A DNA stretch of 64,000 bases from Allobosea vaviloviae (GTDB lineage: Bacteria > Pseudomonadota > Alphaproteobacteria > Rhizobiales > Beijerinckiaceae): positions 124,001-188,000 of the forward strand of contig NZ_LGSZ01000031.1 of NCBI RefSeq assembly GCF_001298265.1, given 5' to 3'. Positions 47,069 through 55,844 of this stretch are shown here, in pieces (position 1 is the first letter of the stretch; each line of letters begins with the position of its first letter). A program made the position numbers and the translations under genes. Under the pieces are notes generated by a model. It was given only the letters and a program-made list of their open reading frames with translations. It was not told the origin of the DNA and made no database searches.

Positions 47069-47808
47069 CGGCGGCCTCCATCCATCGCGCCGAGCAGGCC
47101 GCGCACGGCCGGGCTGCCGCCGGCGAGCTTCAGCATCGCCTCGCGCCCGCCCGCCGCATAGGCCGCGGCGCCGCGCAGCAGATCGAGCAGAGAATCGGGC
47201 GCATTCACGTCGAAGCGCGCATGCGCCCCGCCGGTCAGCCGCGCCATCGTGGCAAAGGCTGCGCTCGCCGCCGGATCATGCCCCTCCTGAAACAGGAAGC
47301 CGCGGATGCCGCGCAGTCCCAGCTCACCAGCGAGCGCGGCCAGGGCATCGACATCCTCCTCCATCGCGTCGCCGACGAGCACGAAGGCGCGGATCGGCAC
47401 GGACTTCGCCTCGTCGCGGATATGCTTGAGGACGCGCGCGATCTGGGTCTGGCCGCCCTGGCAGGCGATCGCCCCCATCAGCCCGTTGAGGCGGCGCGGT
47501 TCGCCGACCCAGCCCGAGGCCCGGCATTCGCCCAAGCCCCGGAAATAGACCAGCTGCACAGCCAGCCCGCCGCTGGTCGCGGCGACCTCGAACATCCGCG
47601 CCTGGAGCGAGCAGGCGAGGTCCCAGGTCGGCTGGCGGCTCATCGTCGCGTCGAGCGCGAAGACCAGCCGGCCCGCCTGCCCGGTCGCCAGTGGCGCGAG
47701 CTGCTTGGCCGCGCCGAGGAAACGGTCGATCTCGCCCGGCGCCGAACGGCCCGGACTCACGCCCGTGCTGGTGGTCTTGTCGAGCGCCCTATCGGTCTTC
47801 TCTGTCAT
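47065..47808 (-). CDS. von Willebrand factor A-like domain protein
   Basis: About 247 aa cytoplasmic protein. RLVFALDATMSRQPTWD (about residues 47-63) is a MIDAS-like start (DxTxS variant), and later AFVLVGDAMEEDVDALA resembles the second MIDAS strand. Family pattern: small VWA proteins paired with J-domain genes. Translationally coupled to the J-domain gene. ATG 47808 (AGGGA upstream) preferred over ATG 47826. Confidence 0.7.
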   Translation of the reverse strand: MTEKTDRALDKTTSTGVSPGRSAPGEIDRFLGAAKQLAPLATGQAGRLVFALDATMSRQPTWDLACSLQARMFEVAATSGGLAVQLVYFRGLGECRASGWVGEPRRLNGLMGAIACQGGQTQIARVLKHIRDEAKSVPIRAFVLVGDAMEEDVDALAALAGELGLRGIRGFLFQEGHDPAASAAFATMARLTGGAHARFDVNAPDSLLDLLRGAAAYAAGGREAMLKLAGGSPAVRGLLGAMDGGRR

Positions 47809-47871
47809 GTCCCTGATATTGGCCATCGGCGGCGCATTTGCTACCCGTGCGCAGCGACGGCAGGAGCCCGT

Positions 47872-48002
47872 CCACACAGCCCTCATCCTGAGGAGCGCTC
47901 GCAGAGCGCGTCTCGAAGGATGCTCCAGCGATCTCCGGAGCCTCCTGAAACATCCTTCGAGACGCCGCAAACGCGGCTCCTCAGGATGAGGGCTGTGTGT
48001 GG
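47872..48002. repeat. intergenic palindromic repeat, family C
   Basis: Imperfect long inverted repeat: CCACACAGCCCTCATCCTGAGGAGC ... GCTCCTCAGGATGAGGGCTGTG, with inner GTCTCGAAGGATG / CATCCTTCGAGAC arms. Lies between the VWA gene and panC; ends about 20 bases before the panC start. Confidence 0.8.
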
Positions 48003-48023
48003 ATTGAGCAGGGAGCCAACTCG

Positions 48024-48872
48024 ATGACCCAGATCGCGATCTTCGAAACCGTCGCCGCGATGCGTGCGGCCGTGGCGGGATGGCATGCCGCCGGCGAAAA
48101 GGTCGGGCTCGTGCCGACCATGGGCGCGCTACATGAGGGCCATATCGCGCTGGTCAGGGAGGCGCAGCGCCATGCCAGGCGGGTGATCGTCTCGATCTTC
48201 GTCAATCCGACGCAGTTCGCGCCGCATGAGGATTTCAAGAAGTATCCGCGCACCTTCGACGACGACTGCGCCCAGCTCGTCGCAGCCGGTGCCGACGCGG
48301 TGTTCTTCCCGCCGGTCGAGGAGATGTATCCGGCCGGCTTCGCCACCCGCGTCCTGCTGCTGGGACCGGCGGCGGTGGGGCTCGACGACCGTTTCCGGCC
48401 GACGCATTTCGAGGGTGTCGCCACGGTCTGCTGCAAGCTCTTCACGCAAAGCCAGGCCGATTTCGCCGTTTTCGGCGAGAAGGACTACCAGCAGCTGAAG
48501 GTGGTGACGCGGATGGCCGCCGATCTCGACCTCGGCATCGAGATCGTGCCGCTGGCGACCTTCCGCGAGCCCGATGGTCTCGCCATGTCCTCGCGCAACC
48601 GCTACCTCTCGCCCGAGCATCGCGCGCTGGCGCCCTTGCTGCACCAGGTCATGCAGGCGCTGGCGACCCGCATCCGCAACCGCGACGAGCTGTTCAGGGC
48701 GGTCGCGGAGGCGCAAGGCGAGATCATCGCGGCCGGCTTCGAGCTCGACTATCTGGAGGCCCGTCACGCGCAGACGCTGGCGCCGGTGACCTCGCTGGCG
48801 GACGGGCCGATCCGGCTGCTGGTCGCGGCACGGATCGGCGCGACGCGGCTGATCGACAATATCGCGGTGTGA
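48024..48872 (+). CDS. panC: pantothenate synthetase
   Basis: Joins pantoate and beta-alanine with ATP. 282 aa. VPTMGALHEGHIALVREA holds the HxGH motif; SIFVNPTQF, FGEKDYQQLKVV and the KMSKS-like AMSSRNRYLS are conserved. ATG 48024 with GGGAG upstream; the in-frame start 27 bases earlier lies inside the family C repeat. panB is not adjacent. Confidence 0.95.
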   Translation: MTQIAIFETVAAMRAAVAGWHAAGEKVGLVPTMGALHEGHIALVREAQRHARRVIVSIFVNPTQFAPHEDFKKYPRTFDDDCAQLVAAGADAVFFPPVEEMYPAGFATRVLLLGPAAVGLDDRFRPTHFEGVATVCCKLFTQSQADFAVFGEKDYQQLKVVTRMAADLDLGIEIVPLATFREPDGLAMSSRNRYLSPEHRALAPLLHQVMQALATRIRNRDELFRAVAEAQGEIIAAGFELDYLEARHAQTLAPVTSLADGPIRLLVAARIGATRLIDNIAV

Positions 48873-48884
48873 AAACCAAGCCGC

Positions 48885-49180
48885 TTAAAAATGGCGGCTC
48901 ACATCCATCCTTTCGTGGAGCACGCGCATGATGTCGATGCCCGCTTCGGAGAGGCGGTAGAAGACGACGTGCGATCCAACCCGATATTGAGATAGCCGGC
49001 CCGAATATCGGCGGAACGGCCTTGCTTCCTGCCGGCAGCCAGTCCTTCAAAGGCTCCAATGATCGTGGCGTGGTAGCTTTCGGCCTGAATCGGCGACCAG
49101 CGCAGGGCTGTATAGGACCAGATGTCTTCGAGATCGGCCTGCGCCAGCGGGGAAAGCCGGTAGCGACCCGCCTCAGCCAT
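48885..49180 (-). pseudogene. parE: ParE-family toxin, frameshifted
   Basis: Starts MAEAGRYRLSPLAQADLEDIW, classical RelE/ParE superfamily. After YLNIGLDR the reading frame changes to low-quality Ser-rich sequence ending at 48899. One base further in frame the DNA encodes VVFYRLSEAGIDIMRVLHERMD with its own stop at 48885-48887, exactly the missing ParE C-terminus. A single-base deletion near 48970 explains it. Either inactivated toxin or a sequencing error. Start overlaps the parD stop by eight bases. Confidence 0.8.
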
Positions 49181-49415
49181 GCCTGGCGCGCATCCGCGCC
49201 AGGAACGCATCATTGTCGAAGGCGATCGGAGGGCCAGACTGCTCTCCGGCGATCAACGCATCCTGAAGCGCCTGGACCTTGGCCTCATGCTCTTCAAGCA
49301 GTTGCAGACCGGCCTTCACCACGTCGCTGGGCGAGCCAAACCTGCCGGCCTTCACCTGCGCGCCGACAAAATGGTCGAAATGATCATCCAGCACGATCGG
49401 AGTGGTCTTCGACAT
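49173..49415 (-). CDS. parD: ParD-family ribbon-helix-helix antitoxin
   Basis: 80 aa. MSKTTPIVLDDHFDHFVGAQVKAGRFGSPSDVVKAGLQLLEE is the RHH DNA-binding part (beta strand then two helices); the C-terminal half (KVQALQDALIAGEQSGPPIAF) binds the toxin. Intact, while its partner toxin is frameshifted. Start at ATG 49415. Confidence 0.88.
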   Translation of the reverse strand: MSKTTPIVLDDHFDHFVGAQVKAGRFGSPSDVVKAGLQLLEEHEAKVQALQDALIAGEQSGPPIAFDNDAFLARMRARHG

Positions 49416-49487
49416 GGCAACGTTCTCCGGACGATGCCCACAGATTAGCAAAATCGATGGTCATCGCCAACCGACGGCACGGAGCGC

Positions 49488-49925
49488 CTAAAGCAGCCCC
49501 ATCTCCGCGAGCTCCCGCCGCAGCGCCTCCGGCATCGCGCCGAGGTCGCCGCTGCGGCCGTCGATGTCGCGCGGCGCGTCCGTCTCAGTGAGATAGCGCC
49601 AGCCCTGGAACGGCCGGCAGGGGCGCGGCTCCAGCGGCACCACCACCGGCTCCAGCACGAGATGGCAGCGGCCGATGCCGTCGCCATCGGTGAAGGGGCG
49701 GATCGCGATCAGGCGCTGGCGGGCGCAGATCTGGCCCTTGATCACCCAGTACAGCGATCCGCCCGCGACGATCTCCTCGACGCGCTTGGGCACCATCCGC
49801 GTCGTGTGGATCTGCTCCTGCGGACGGCCGAGCCGCCGCTCCAGCGTCATGCGCTCCTCGATCCACTCCTCGAGATCGCTGATCGATTCGGCGCCGACGC
49901 AGAGCTTGAGCAGGTGGAGAGGCAT
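49488..49925 (-). CDS. DUF1489 family protein
   Basis: 145 aa. MPLHLLKLCVGAESISDLEEWIEERM and SLYWVIKGQICARQRLI, with ending GMPEALRRELAEMGLL-like sequence, match the alphaproteobacterial DUF1489 family. Function unknown. ATG 49925 chosen; the open frame continues 19 residues upstream without family character. Confidence 0.85.
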   Translation of the reverse strand: MPLHLLKLCVGAESISDLEEWIEERMTLERRLGRPQEQIHTTRMVPKRVEEIVAGGSLYWVIKGQICARQRLIAIRPFTDGDGIGRCHLVLEPVVVPLEPRPCRPFQGWRYLTETDAPRDIDGRSGDLGAMPEALRRELAEMGLL

Positions 49926-49994
49926 GGGCGGCAATCTAGTGGGGGTAAGGCGACCGGGCCAGCACCTGTGGCGTTTCTCCACAGCCGGAGATGA

Positions 49995-50348
49995 TCAGCG
50001 CCGATGAGCGAGAATATTGAGCAACTTGCCGAACGGATCGCGTACGAAAAATCGCCGCACGCCCCATTCCTCGTCTGCGGGGCCGTATTCGACCGGGAAG
50101 CCGGCGGCAAGGACGCGCTGGTGGATGATATCGAGATCGTCGACTTCAATCGAAATGTCGGGCACCGGTGCCCCGCCACCGCCGTGGCGGGCAAAGCTGA
50201 TCTGTGGCGCCGACGCCCCCTCGCCGGCGAGGGTGAGGATCCAGCCATGGTCCATCACCCGTTTCAATCCGAGGATGTCGCCATAGAACTGGCTCGCCCT
50301 CTCCGGCTCTTCGGTCGCTATATTGGCAACGATCCGAGTCACGACCAT
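49995..50348 (-). CDS. VOC (glyoxalase/bleomycin-resistance) superfamily protein
   Basis: 117 aa single VOC module: VVTRIVANIATEEPERASQFYGDILGLKRVMDHGW, then VEVDDLDIIHQRVLAAGFPVEYGP and FVRDPFGKLLNILAH. Good GGAGGGG upstream of ATG 50348. Metal-dependent enzyme or binding protein; substrate unknown. Divergent from the SDR gene at 50382. Confidence 0.85.
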   Translation of the reverse strand: MVVTRIVANIATEEPERASQFYGDILGLKRVMDHGWILTLAGEGASAPQISFARHGGGGAPVPDISIEVDDLDIIHQRVLAAGFPVEYGPADEEWGVRRFFVRDPFGKLLNILAHRR

Positions 50349-50381
50349 ACACCCCTCCTTGGCATGTAACGGAGCTTCCTC

Positions 50382-51149
50382 ATGCGCGGACTTGCAGGCA
50401 AGGCCATCCTCGTCACCGGTTCGTCGAACGGCATCGGCTATGCCATGGCCCAGCGCCTCGTGGCTGATGGCACCAAGGTCCTGATCCATGGCCGCGACCA
50501 GGCCGAGATCGACGCCGCCTGCCGCCATCTGGGCTCTGCCACGCAGGGCATGGCAGGCGACCTCGCCGATCCCGCCACGGCGCAAGCGATCGTCGATGCC
50601 ACGGTCAAGGCCTTTGGCCGCATCGATGGGCTGGTCAACAATGCCGGCATCTATCCGCGCGGCGCCATCGGCGAGACCACCGCCGAGTTCTTCGACCATA
50701 TGTTCGCCGTCAACACCCGCGCGCCGCTGCTCTGCGCCGAGGCCGCGATCCGGGCCTTCCGCCTACAGAAATCGGGCGGCGCCATCGTCACGGTAGGCTC
50801 GCTGAACGCCTGGTGCGGGGCGTCGAACCTGACCGTCTACTCAATGTCCAAAGGCGCGTTGATGACGATGACGCGCAACCTGGCGGATGCGATCGGCCCG
50901 GAGCGCATCCGGGTCAACCAGCTGAATGTCGGCTGGACCTTCACCGCCAATGAGGACGCGACCCAGCAGCGCGAAGGCCGCAAGCCCGGCTGGGAAACGC
51001 AAGTCCCGGTCCGCCAGGCTCCGAGCGGCCGGATTATGCAGCCCGAGGAGATCGCCGCGCATACCGCCTTCTGGCTCTCCGACGAAAGCGCCCCGGTGTC
51101 CGGCCAGGTCTACGAGGTCGAGCAGTTTCCGGTCGTGGGGCGGCTGTAA
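50382..51149 (+). CDS. short-chain dehydrogenase/reductase
   Basis: 255 aa Rossmann-fold oxidoreductase. TGSSNGIG (TGxxxGxG), NNAGIYPRG, catalytic Ser in VTVGSLNAW and YSMSK (YxxxK). The C-terminal EVEQFPVVGRL is like sugar- or polyol-type SDRs. Substrate not predictable. Confidence 0.9.
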   Translation: MRGLAGKAILVTGSSNGIGYAMAQRLVADGTKVLIHGRDQAEIDAACRHLGSATQGMAGDLADPATAQAIVDATVKAFGRIDGLVNNAGIYPRGAIGETTAEFFDHMFAVNTRAPLLCAEAAIRAFRLQKSGGAIVTVGSLNAWCGASNLTVYSMSKGALMTMTRNLADAIGPERIRVNQLNVGWTFTANEDATQQREGRKPGWETQVPVRQAPSGRIMQPEEIAAHTAFWLSDESAPVSGQVYEVEQFPVVGRL

Positions 51150-51608
51150 TCAGGCCAATCCCTGATCCTGCGGCGGAAGCGAGTCATCGACGTCGGCGGC
51201 GTAGATATCGAGATCGAGTTCCAGCCCGCGCTGGCCGATCGCTGCCTGTATCGCCGGGCTGAGATTGATGCCCCAGTTCATGCCCGGCATGAACACCCCG
51301 CAGAACAGCTCCGCTCGAAAGCGGCCCGTCAAAACGTGCCACCGCGACAGATCCTGCGTCGTCGCGCCAAGCAGCGCCACAATCTTCGCTTCAAGATCGC
51401 CGGGCTGATCTTGGCTTATCGATAGCGACCACAATCCAAACCGAGCCAAACCCAAGCACGTCCCGTTCGGCGAGGTTCTCGGGTCACCTTTCCGATACGC
51501 TCGCGTCGGCTGGCTGCCGATCACGGTGCTGACCTCGTCAGGATTGAGTTCGTCGCCGCTGAATCGCAGGCTGACAGCGATGCGTTCGCTCAGATCATGA
51601 TCGATCAC
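51150..51608 (-). CDS. DUF4279 domain protein
   Basis: 152 aa from a GTG start three bases after the carboxylase stop, so probably in the same transcript. AVSLRFSGDELNPDEVSTVIGSQPTRAYRKGD, GLWSLSISQ and the WGINLSPAIQAAIGQRGLELDLDIYA tail match DUF4279, a small domain often found near toxins and polymorphic immunity loci. Function unknown. Confidence 0.75.
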   Translation of the reverse strand: MIDHDLSERIAVSLRFSGDELNPDEVSTVIGSQPTRAYRKGDPRTSPNGTCLGLARFGLWSLSISQDQPGDLEAKIVALLGATTQDLSRWHVLTGRFRAELFCGVFMPGMNWGINLSPAIQAAIGQRGLELDLDIYAADVDDSLPPQDQGLA

Positions 51609-51611
51609 ACC

Positions 51612-53597
51612 TCACTCCCCCAGCACAACCACCTTCGCACCCTCAGCCACTTGCGCACCCGGCTCGCCCGCGACCTCGCTGACGGTGCCGTCGCGCGGCG
51701 CCACCAGCACATGCTCCATCTTCATCGCCTCGACGATGGCGAGCCGTTGGCCCTTCACCACCGCATCTCCGGCGGACACGAAGAGCGCGATCAGCTTGCC
51801 ATGCATAGGCGCCTTGATGATGCCGCCCGACCCCGCGGCCGCATCGAGATCGACACTAAACGGATCGAACAGCGCAACGGATGTCTGCCGGCCGCGATGC
51901 AGCGCCAGCCAGGTGCCACGCTCCGCCTGCGCCAGTGCGATCTCGTGCTCGCCCTCGTCGATCTCATGGCCGGGCAGGCTGACGCGGGCGCCCTCCTCAT
52001 GCCATTCGATCTGCGCCTCGACCCGCACGCCATCGACCAGCAGCGGCAGGCCCAGCGCCGGACGCGGCATCAGCGAAAACGCGTCCGCATCGAGCCAGGG
52101 CGAGCGCGCCTCGCCATCGGCCCGCTCCGCCGCCTGCATCAGGCCGGCAAGCTGACGCTCCTCCTCGAGCTGGAGCGCAGCGGCCGCCACCGCCGCCGCA
52201 TCGAGTGGCTGCGGCTGCGCCCCCAGCGCCGCGCTATTGCGCTCGATGAAGCCAGTGTCGAAGGGACCCTCGCGAAAGCCTTGCGCCTCCGTCAGCCTCT
52301 TCAGGAAGGCGAGATTGGTGCGTGGGCCGGCCACCACGGTGTCGCCGAGCGCCGCGCCGAGCCGGTCGAGCGCCTCGGTCCGCGTCGCGCCATGGGCGAT
52401 GATCTTGGCGATCATCGGATCGTAGAACGGCGTCACCATATCGCCGGCCTCGACCCCGGTATCGATCCGGATGCCTTCGCTTTCGGGAAACTGCAGCGCC
52501 CAGAGCTTGCCGGTGGAGGGCAGGAAGCCCTTCTCAGGATCCTCGGCATAGAGCCTGGCCTCGACGGCATGGCCTGTGGCTTTCACATCCGCTTGCGAGA
52601 AACCCAGGGGCTCCCCGGCCGCGACCTGCAGCTGCAGCTCGACCAGATCGAGCCCGGTGATCGCCTCCGTCACGGGATGCTCGACCTGGAGGCGCGTGTT
52701 CATCTCCATGAACCAGAAGCCGTCGGGTCTCAGCCCGTCTCGCCCGTCGGCGATGAACTCGACCGTGCCGGCGCCGACATAGCCGACCGCCTTGGCGGCC
52801 TCCGTCGCGGCCTTGCCCATGGCGGCGCGGACCTCGTCGATCATGCCCGGCGCCGGCGCCTCCTCGATCACCTTCTGGTGGCGGCGCTGCAGCGAGCAGT
52901 CGCGCTCATAGAGATGGACGACATTGCCATGGCTGTCGCCGAAGACCTGGATTTCGACATGGCGCGGCGAGAGCACATATTTCTCGACCAGCACGCGCGC
53001 ATCGCCAAACGCGCTTTGTCCCTCGCGCTGGGCGCTGGTCAGCGCATCGGCGAAATCCTCGGGCCGATCGACGCGTCTCATGCCCTTGCCGCCGCCGCCC
53101 GCGACCGCCTTGATCAGCACGGGATAGCCGATACGCTGCGCCTCCTTGCTGAGGAAATCGACGCCCTGCTCGGCGCCGTGATAGCCCGGCACCACCGGCA
53201 CATTCGCCTGTTCGACCAAGGCCTTGGCGGCGTCCTTCAATCCCATCGCGCGGATCGCCGAGGCTGGCGGGCCGACGAAGACGATGCCGGCCTGCGCACA
53301 GGCCTCGGCGAAATCGGCATTCTCGGAGAGGAAGCCATAGCCCGGATGGATGCAGGCGGCGCCCGCCTGCTTCGCCACTGCCAGGATCTTGCCGGCGTCG
53401 AGATAGCTCTCGCGGGCCGGTGCGGGGCCGATCGGATAGGCCTCGTCGGCCATCTGCACGAACAGCGCCTCCGCATCGGCCTCCGAATAGACCGCGATGG
53501 TGCGCAGGCCCAGCCGGCTCGCGGTGCGGATCACGCGACAGGCGATCTCGCCGCGATTGGCGATCAGGATGGAGGGCAGCTTTTCGGCGATCGACAT
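51612..53597 (-). CDS. mccA: biotin-dependent acyl-CoA carboxylase, biotin carboxylase/BCCP subunit (probably methylcrotonyl-CoA)
   Basis: 661 aa: biotin carboxylase N-domain (SILIANRGEIACRVIRTASRLG), ATP-grasp (KAVAGGGGKGMRRV, MEMNTRLQVEHPVTE), BT-type middle region and C-terminal biotinyl domain with the biotinylated Lys in EAMKMEH. With the subunit at 60228-61835 it would carboxylate 3-methylcrotonyl-CoA in leucine degradation. The pair is separated by 6.6 kb here. Confidence 0.9.
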   Translation of the reverse strand: MSIAEKLPSILIANRGEIACRVIRTASRLGLRTIAVYSEADAEALFVQMADEAYPIGPAPARESYLDAGKILAVAKQAGAACIHPGYGFLSENADFAEACAQAGIVFVGPPASAIRAMGLKDAAKALVEQANVPVVPGYHGAEQGVDFLSKEAQRIGYPVLIKAVAGGGGKGMRRVDRPEDFADALTSAQREGQSAFGDARVLVEKYVLSPRHVEIQVFGDSHGNVVHLYERDCSLQRRHQKVIEEAPAPGMIDEVRAAMGKAATEAAKAVGYVGAGTVEFIADGRDGLRPDGFWFMEMNTRLQVEHPVTEAITGLDLVELQLQVAAGEPLGFSQADVKATGHAVEARLYAEDPEKGFLPSTGKLWALQFPESEGIRIDTGVEAGDMVTPFYDPMIAKIIAHGATRTEALDRLGAALGDTVVAGPRTNLAFLKRLTEAQGFREGPFDTGFIERNSAALGAQPQPLDAAAVAAAALQLEEERQLAGLMQAAERADGEARSPWLDADAFSLMPRPALGLPLLVDGVRVEAQIEWHEEGARVSLPGHEIDEGEHEIALAQAERGTWLALHRGRQTSVALFDPFSVDLDAAAGSGGIIKAPMHGKLIALFVSAGDAVVKGQRLAIVEAMKMEHVLVAPRDGTVSEVAGEPGAQVAEGAKVVVLGE

Positions 53598-53626
53598 GGG
53601 CAATGTCCTGACAAGGCGTGCCGCCT

Positions 53627-54274
53627 TTATAGCCCGCCCACCTGCCCTGTCGCGGCCTTGTTCTGCACAGCCGGATCGGCAGGCGCCGTCTTCAGCGAGC
53701 GCCAGATCGCCCATGTCGCCTGGAAGCAGATGCCGGCGACGACGACATCGAAGAGATATTCCGGCCAGCGCACCGGCGCGACGCGGGCCAACAACCCGAC
53801 CAGCGCGAAGCCCGTCGTCGAGATCACGTCGTTGCGCGAGGACAGCCAGGTTGCCTTGATCACCGGATTGCCCTCGGCCCGGAAGCGCCAGAGCACGCCG
53901 ACGATCGCAACCGCTACGACGACCGCGCTCGCCGCCGAAAACCCCAGCGTCCAGATCTCGATGGGGCGCGGCACGGCGATCTTGTCCCAGAGGTCATAGA
54001 GCGTGTGCAGCCCCGCCACCGCCATCACGGCGCCGATGGCGAGCGCCGCGAGTTTTTCGGCCCGCGGATCGCGGCCGAAGACCACGGCCGCGATACCGTA
54101 GAGCGCGACGTCATAGACCCAGTCGACGCCGTCCTTGAACAGCTGCGCATTGCCGACGACAAGAGCCCAGACGACGACCCCGACCGCGAAGACGAGGATC
54201 GACAGCGCAATCCCCCAGATGGTGAGGGTGTAGGCACGGGCGACGCGCGGCGAGACGGGAAGATGCTCACTCAT
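53627..54274 (-). CDS. cation diffusion facilitator-like membrane protein
   Basis: 215 aa, about five to six hydrophobic segments. FKDGVDWVYDVALYGIAA and SSRNDVISTTGFALVG resemble the two paired metal-binding helices of CDF transporters (normally HxxxD and DxxxD); here DGVDW and NDVIS keep Asp but not the full set. The C-terminal cytoplasmic domain of CDF proteins is absent. Possibly a divergent zinc/iron transporter or a non-transporting relative. Confidence 0.65.
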   Translation of the reverse strand: MSEHLPVSPRVARAYTLTIWGIALSILVFAVGVVVWALVVGNAQLFKDGVDWVYDVALYGIAAVVFGRDPRAEKLAALAIGAVMAVAGLHTLYDLWDKIAVPRPIEIWTLGFSAASAVVVAVAIVGVLWRFRAEGNPVIKATWLSSRNDVISTTGFALVGLLARVAPVRWPEYLFDVVVAGICFQATWAIWRSLKTAPADPAVQNKAATGQVGGL

Positions 54275-54288
54275 GCGGGGCTACCAAG

Positions 54289-54367
54289 CCGTCATTCTCG
54301 GGCGTAGCGAAGCGCAGACCCGAGAATCTCGTCGAAGAGATGCTCGGGTCAAGCCCGAGCATGACGT
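54289..54367. repeat. intergenic palindromic repeat, family A copy 3
   Basis: GTCATTCTCGGGCGTAGCGAAG...GACCCGAGAATCTC then GATGCTCGGGTC-AA-GCCCGAGCATGAC. Same orientation as copy 1. Lies between the SDR and CDF-like genes. Confidence 0.85.
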
Positions 54368-54385
54368 CCGCGCCCAGCAGCCCCC

Positions 54386-55162
54386 TCACCCGCGCCCGAC
54401 GAACGGCGCGTTCGTCGCCATCACCGTGACGAACAGCACGTTGGCCTCCGGCGGCAGGCTCGCCATGTGCAGCACGGTGGTGGCGACATTGTCGACATCC
54501 ATCACCGGCTCGACCTTGATCGAGCCGTCGGCCTGCGGCACGCCGGTGGTCATCTTGCGCGCCATCTCGGTCAGCGCATTGCCGATATCGACCTGGCCGA
54601 CCGCGATGCCGTATTTGCGCCCGTCCAGCGCGGCGGTCTTGGTCAGGCCGGTGATGGCGTGCTTGGTCGCGGTATAGGCGACGGAATTGGGCCGCGGCGC
54701 ATGGGCCGAGATCGAGCCGTTGTTGATGATGCGCCCGCCCTGCGGCTGCTGGTCCCGCATCGCCTTGAAGGCGGCCTGCGTGCACAGGAAAGGCCCTGTC
54801 AGGTTGGTGTCGACGACCTTCTGCCAGTCCGCCAGCGAGAGATCCTCCAGCATGATCCCGCCGGGCGCATTGACGCCGGCATTGTTGAACAGCACGTCGA
54901 CCCGGCCGAAGGCCTGCTTGGTCGCGGCAAACAGCGCCTGCACGGAGGCCGGATCGGTGACGTCGGTCGAGACGGCGAGCGCCTGCGATGCGGGCACGCC
55001 CGACAGCGAAATCGTCTCCTCCAGCGCATCGAGCCGGCGGCCGGCCAGCACGGTGCGGTAGCCGTCTTTCAGGAAGGCGAGCGCCACGGAGCGGCCGACG
55101 CCCGATCCGGCTCCGGTGATGATGGCGACCTTGTTGTGAGCAGGACTGCTGGCGGAAGGCAT
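54386..55162 (-). CDS. short-chain dehydrogenase/reductase
   Basis: 258 aa. TGAGSGVG nucleotide-binding motif, [17 protein letters not shown] (catalytic Ser) and YTATK (YxxxK). Ends in [13 protein letters not shown] 55162 has GAGGAT upstream. Substrate unknown. The gene next to it upstream is the uvrA remnant, so it likely has its own promoter in 55163-55270. Confidence 0.9.
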   Translation of the reverse strand: MPSASSPAHNKVAIITGAGSGVGRSVALAFLKDGYRTVLAGRRLDALEETISLSGVPASQALAVSTDVTDPASVQALFAATKQAFGRVDVLFNNAGVNAPGGIMLEDLSLADWQKVVDTNLTGPFLCTQAAFKAMRDQQPQGGRIINNGSISAHAPRPNSVAYTATKHAITGLTKTAALDGRKYGIAVGQVDIGNALTEMARKMTTGVPQADGSIKVEPVMDVDNVATTVLHMASLPPEANVLFVTVMATNAPFVGRG

Positions 55163-55269
55163 GGCGTATCCTCGTCGTTTCTTCGGCTTCAACCGATTGA
55201 ATGAAGGTCGGAGCATAGCAGCGGCGGCGCGCGGCGGAACAGGCTTTCGTGGGGTGGGTGTTGTGCGTG

Positions 55270-55690
55270 ACATATGGCGAAGGCGTCGCGCGCCAGCACG
55301 GCGTCGGCGGCGAGGCCCAGCGCCTCAAGCTCTCCAAGGAGCTCTCCAAGCGAGCCACCGGCCGCCGCCCCCGACAGCCTGGACGAGCCGGCCACGGCCT
55401 GCATGTCCACGACGTCGCCAAGCTGATGGAGTTGCTGCACGAACTGGTCGAGCAGGGCAATTCCGTCGCGGTGATCGAGCACAACCTCGACGTGGTGAAG
55501 ACGGCCGACTGGGTGATCGACTTAGGGCCGGAAGGCGGCGAAGGCGGCGGCATGGGCATGGCGCAAAGGACGCCGGAAGAGATCGTGCGGGTTGGGAAGG
55601 GGGCATACCGCGCGGTTCCTCAAGGGAGGTGCTGGAGCGCCGGCCGATCAAGGGGGCGAAGGTACAGAGGAGGCGGCGGAGTAGCGTGGC
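55270..55690 (+). pseudogene. uvrA: uvrA 3'-terminal remnant
   Basis: Conceptual translation across frames gives [19 protein letters not shown], a shifted LDEPATGLH, then [50 protein letters not shown], and in another frame [15 protein letters not shown]. This is the C-terminal ABC signature, Walker B and H-loop region of excinuclease subunit UvrA, broken by several small indels and lacking all upstream sequence. Not functional. An intact uvrA must exist elsewhere. Confidence 0.85.
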
Positions 55691-55844
55691 GAGCGGTCAT
55701 TCGGGCTGTTGCCGACATCGGACATGACCGAACCCAACAGGTCGATCCTGCTCGCGCCATCAATGGCCGATTGGTTCTCGGCACAGACCGCACGGTCAAC
55801 ACACGGCACTCGGATAGCGAAGCAAGTTGAGCTAATCCAGCCGA

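Noticed and set aside
51597..53999. 800-codon plus-strand open frame
   Set aside because: Antisense to the biotin carboxylase subunit, whose motifs are unmistakable.
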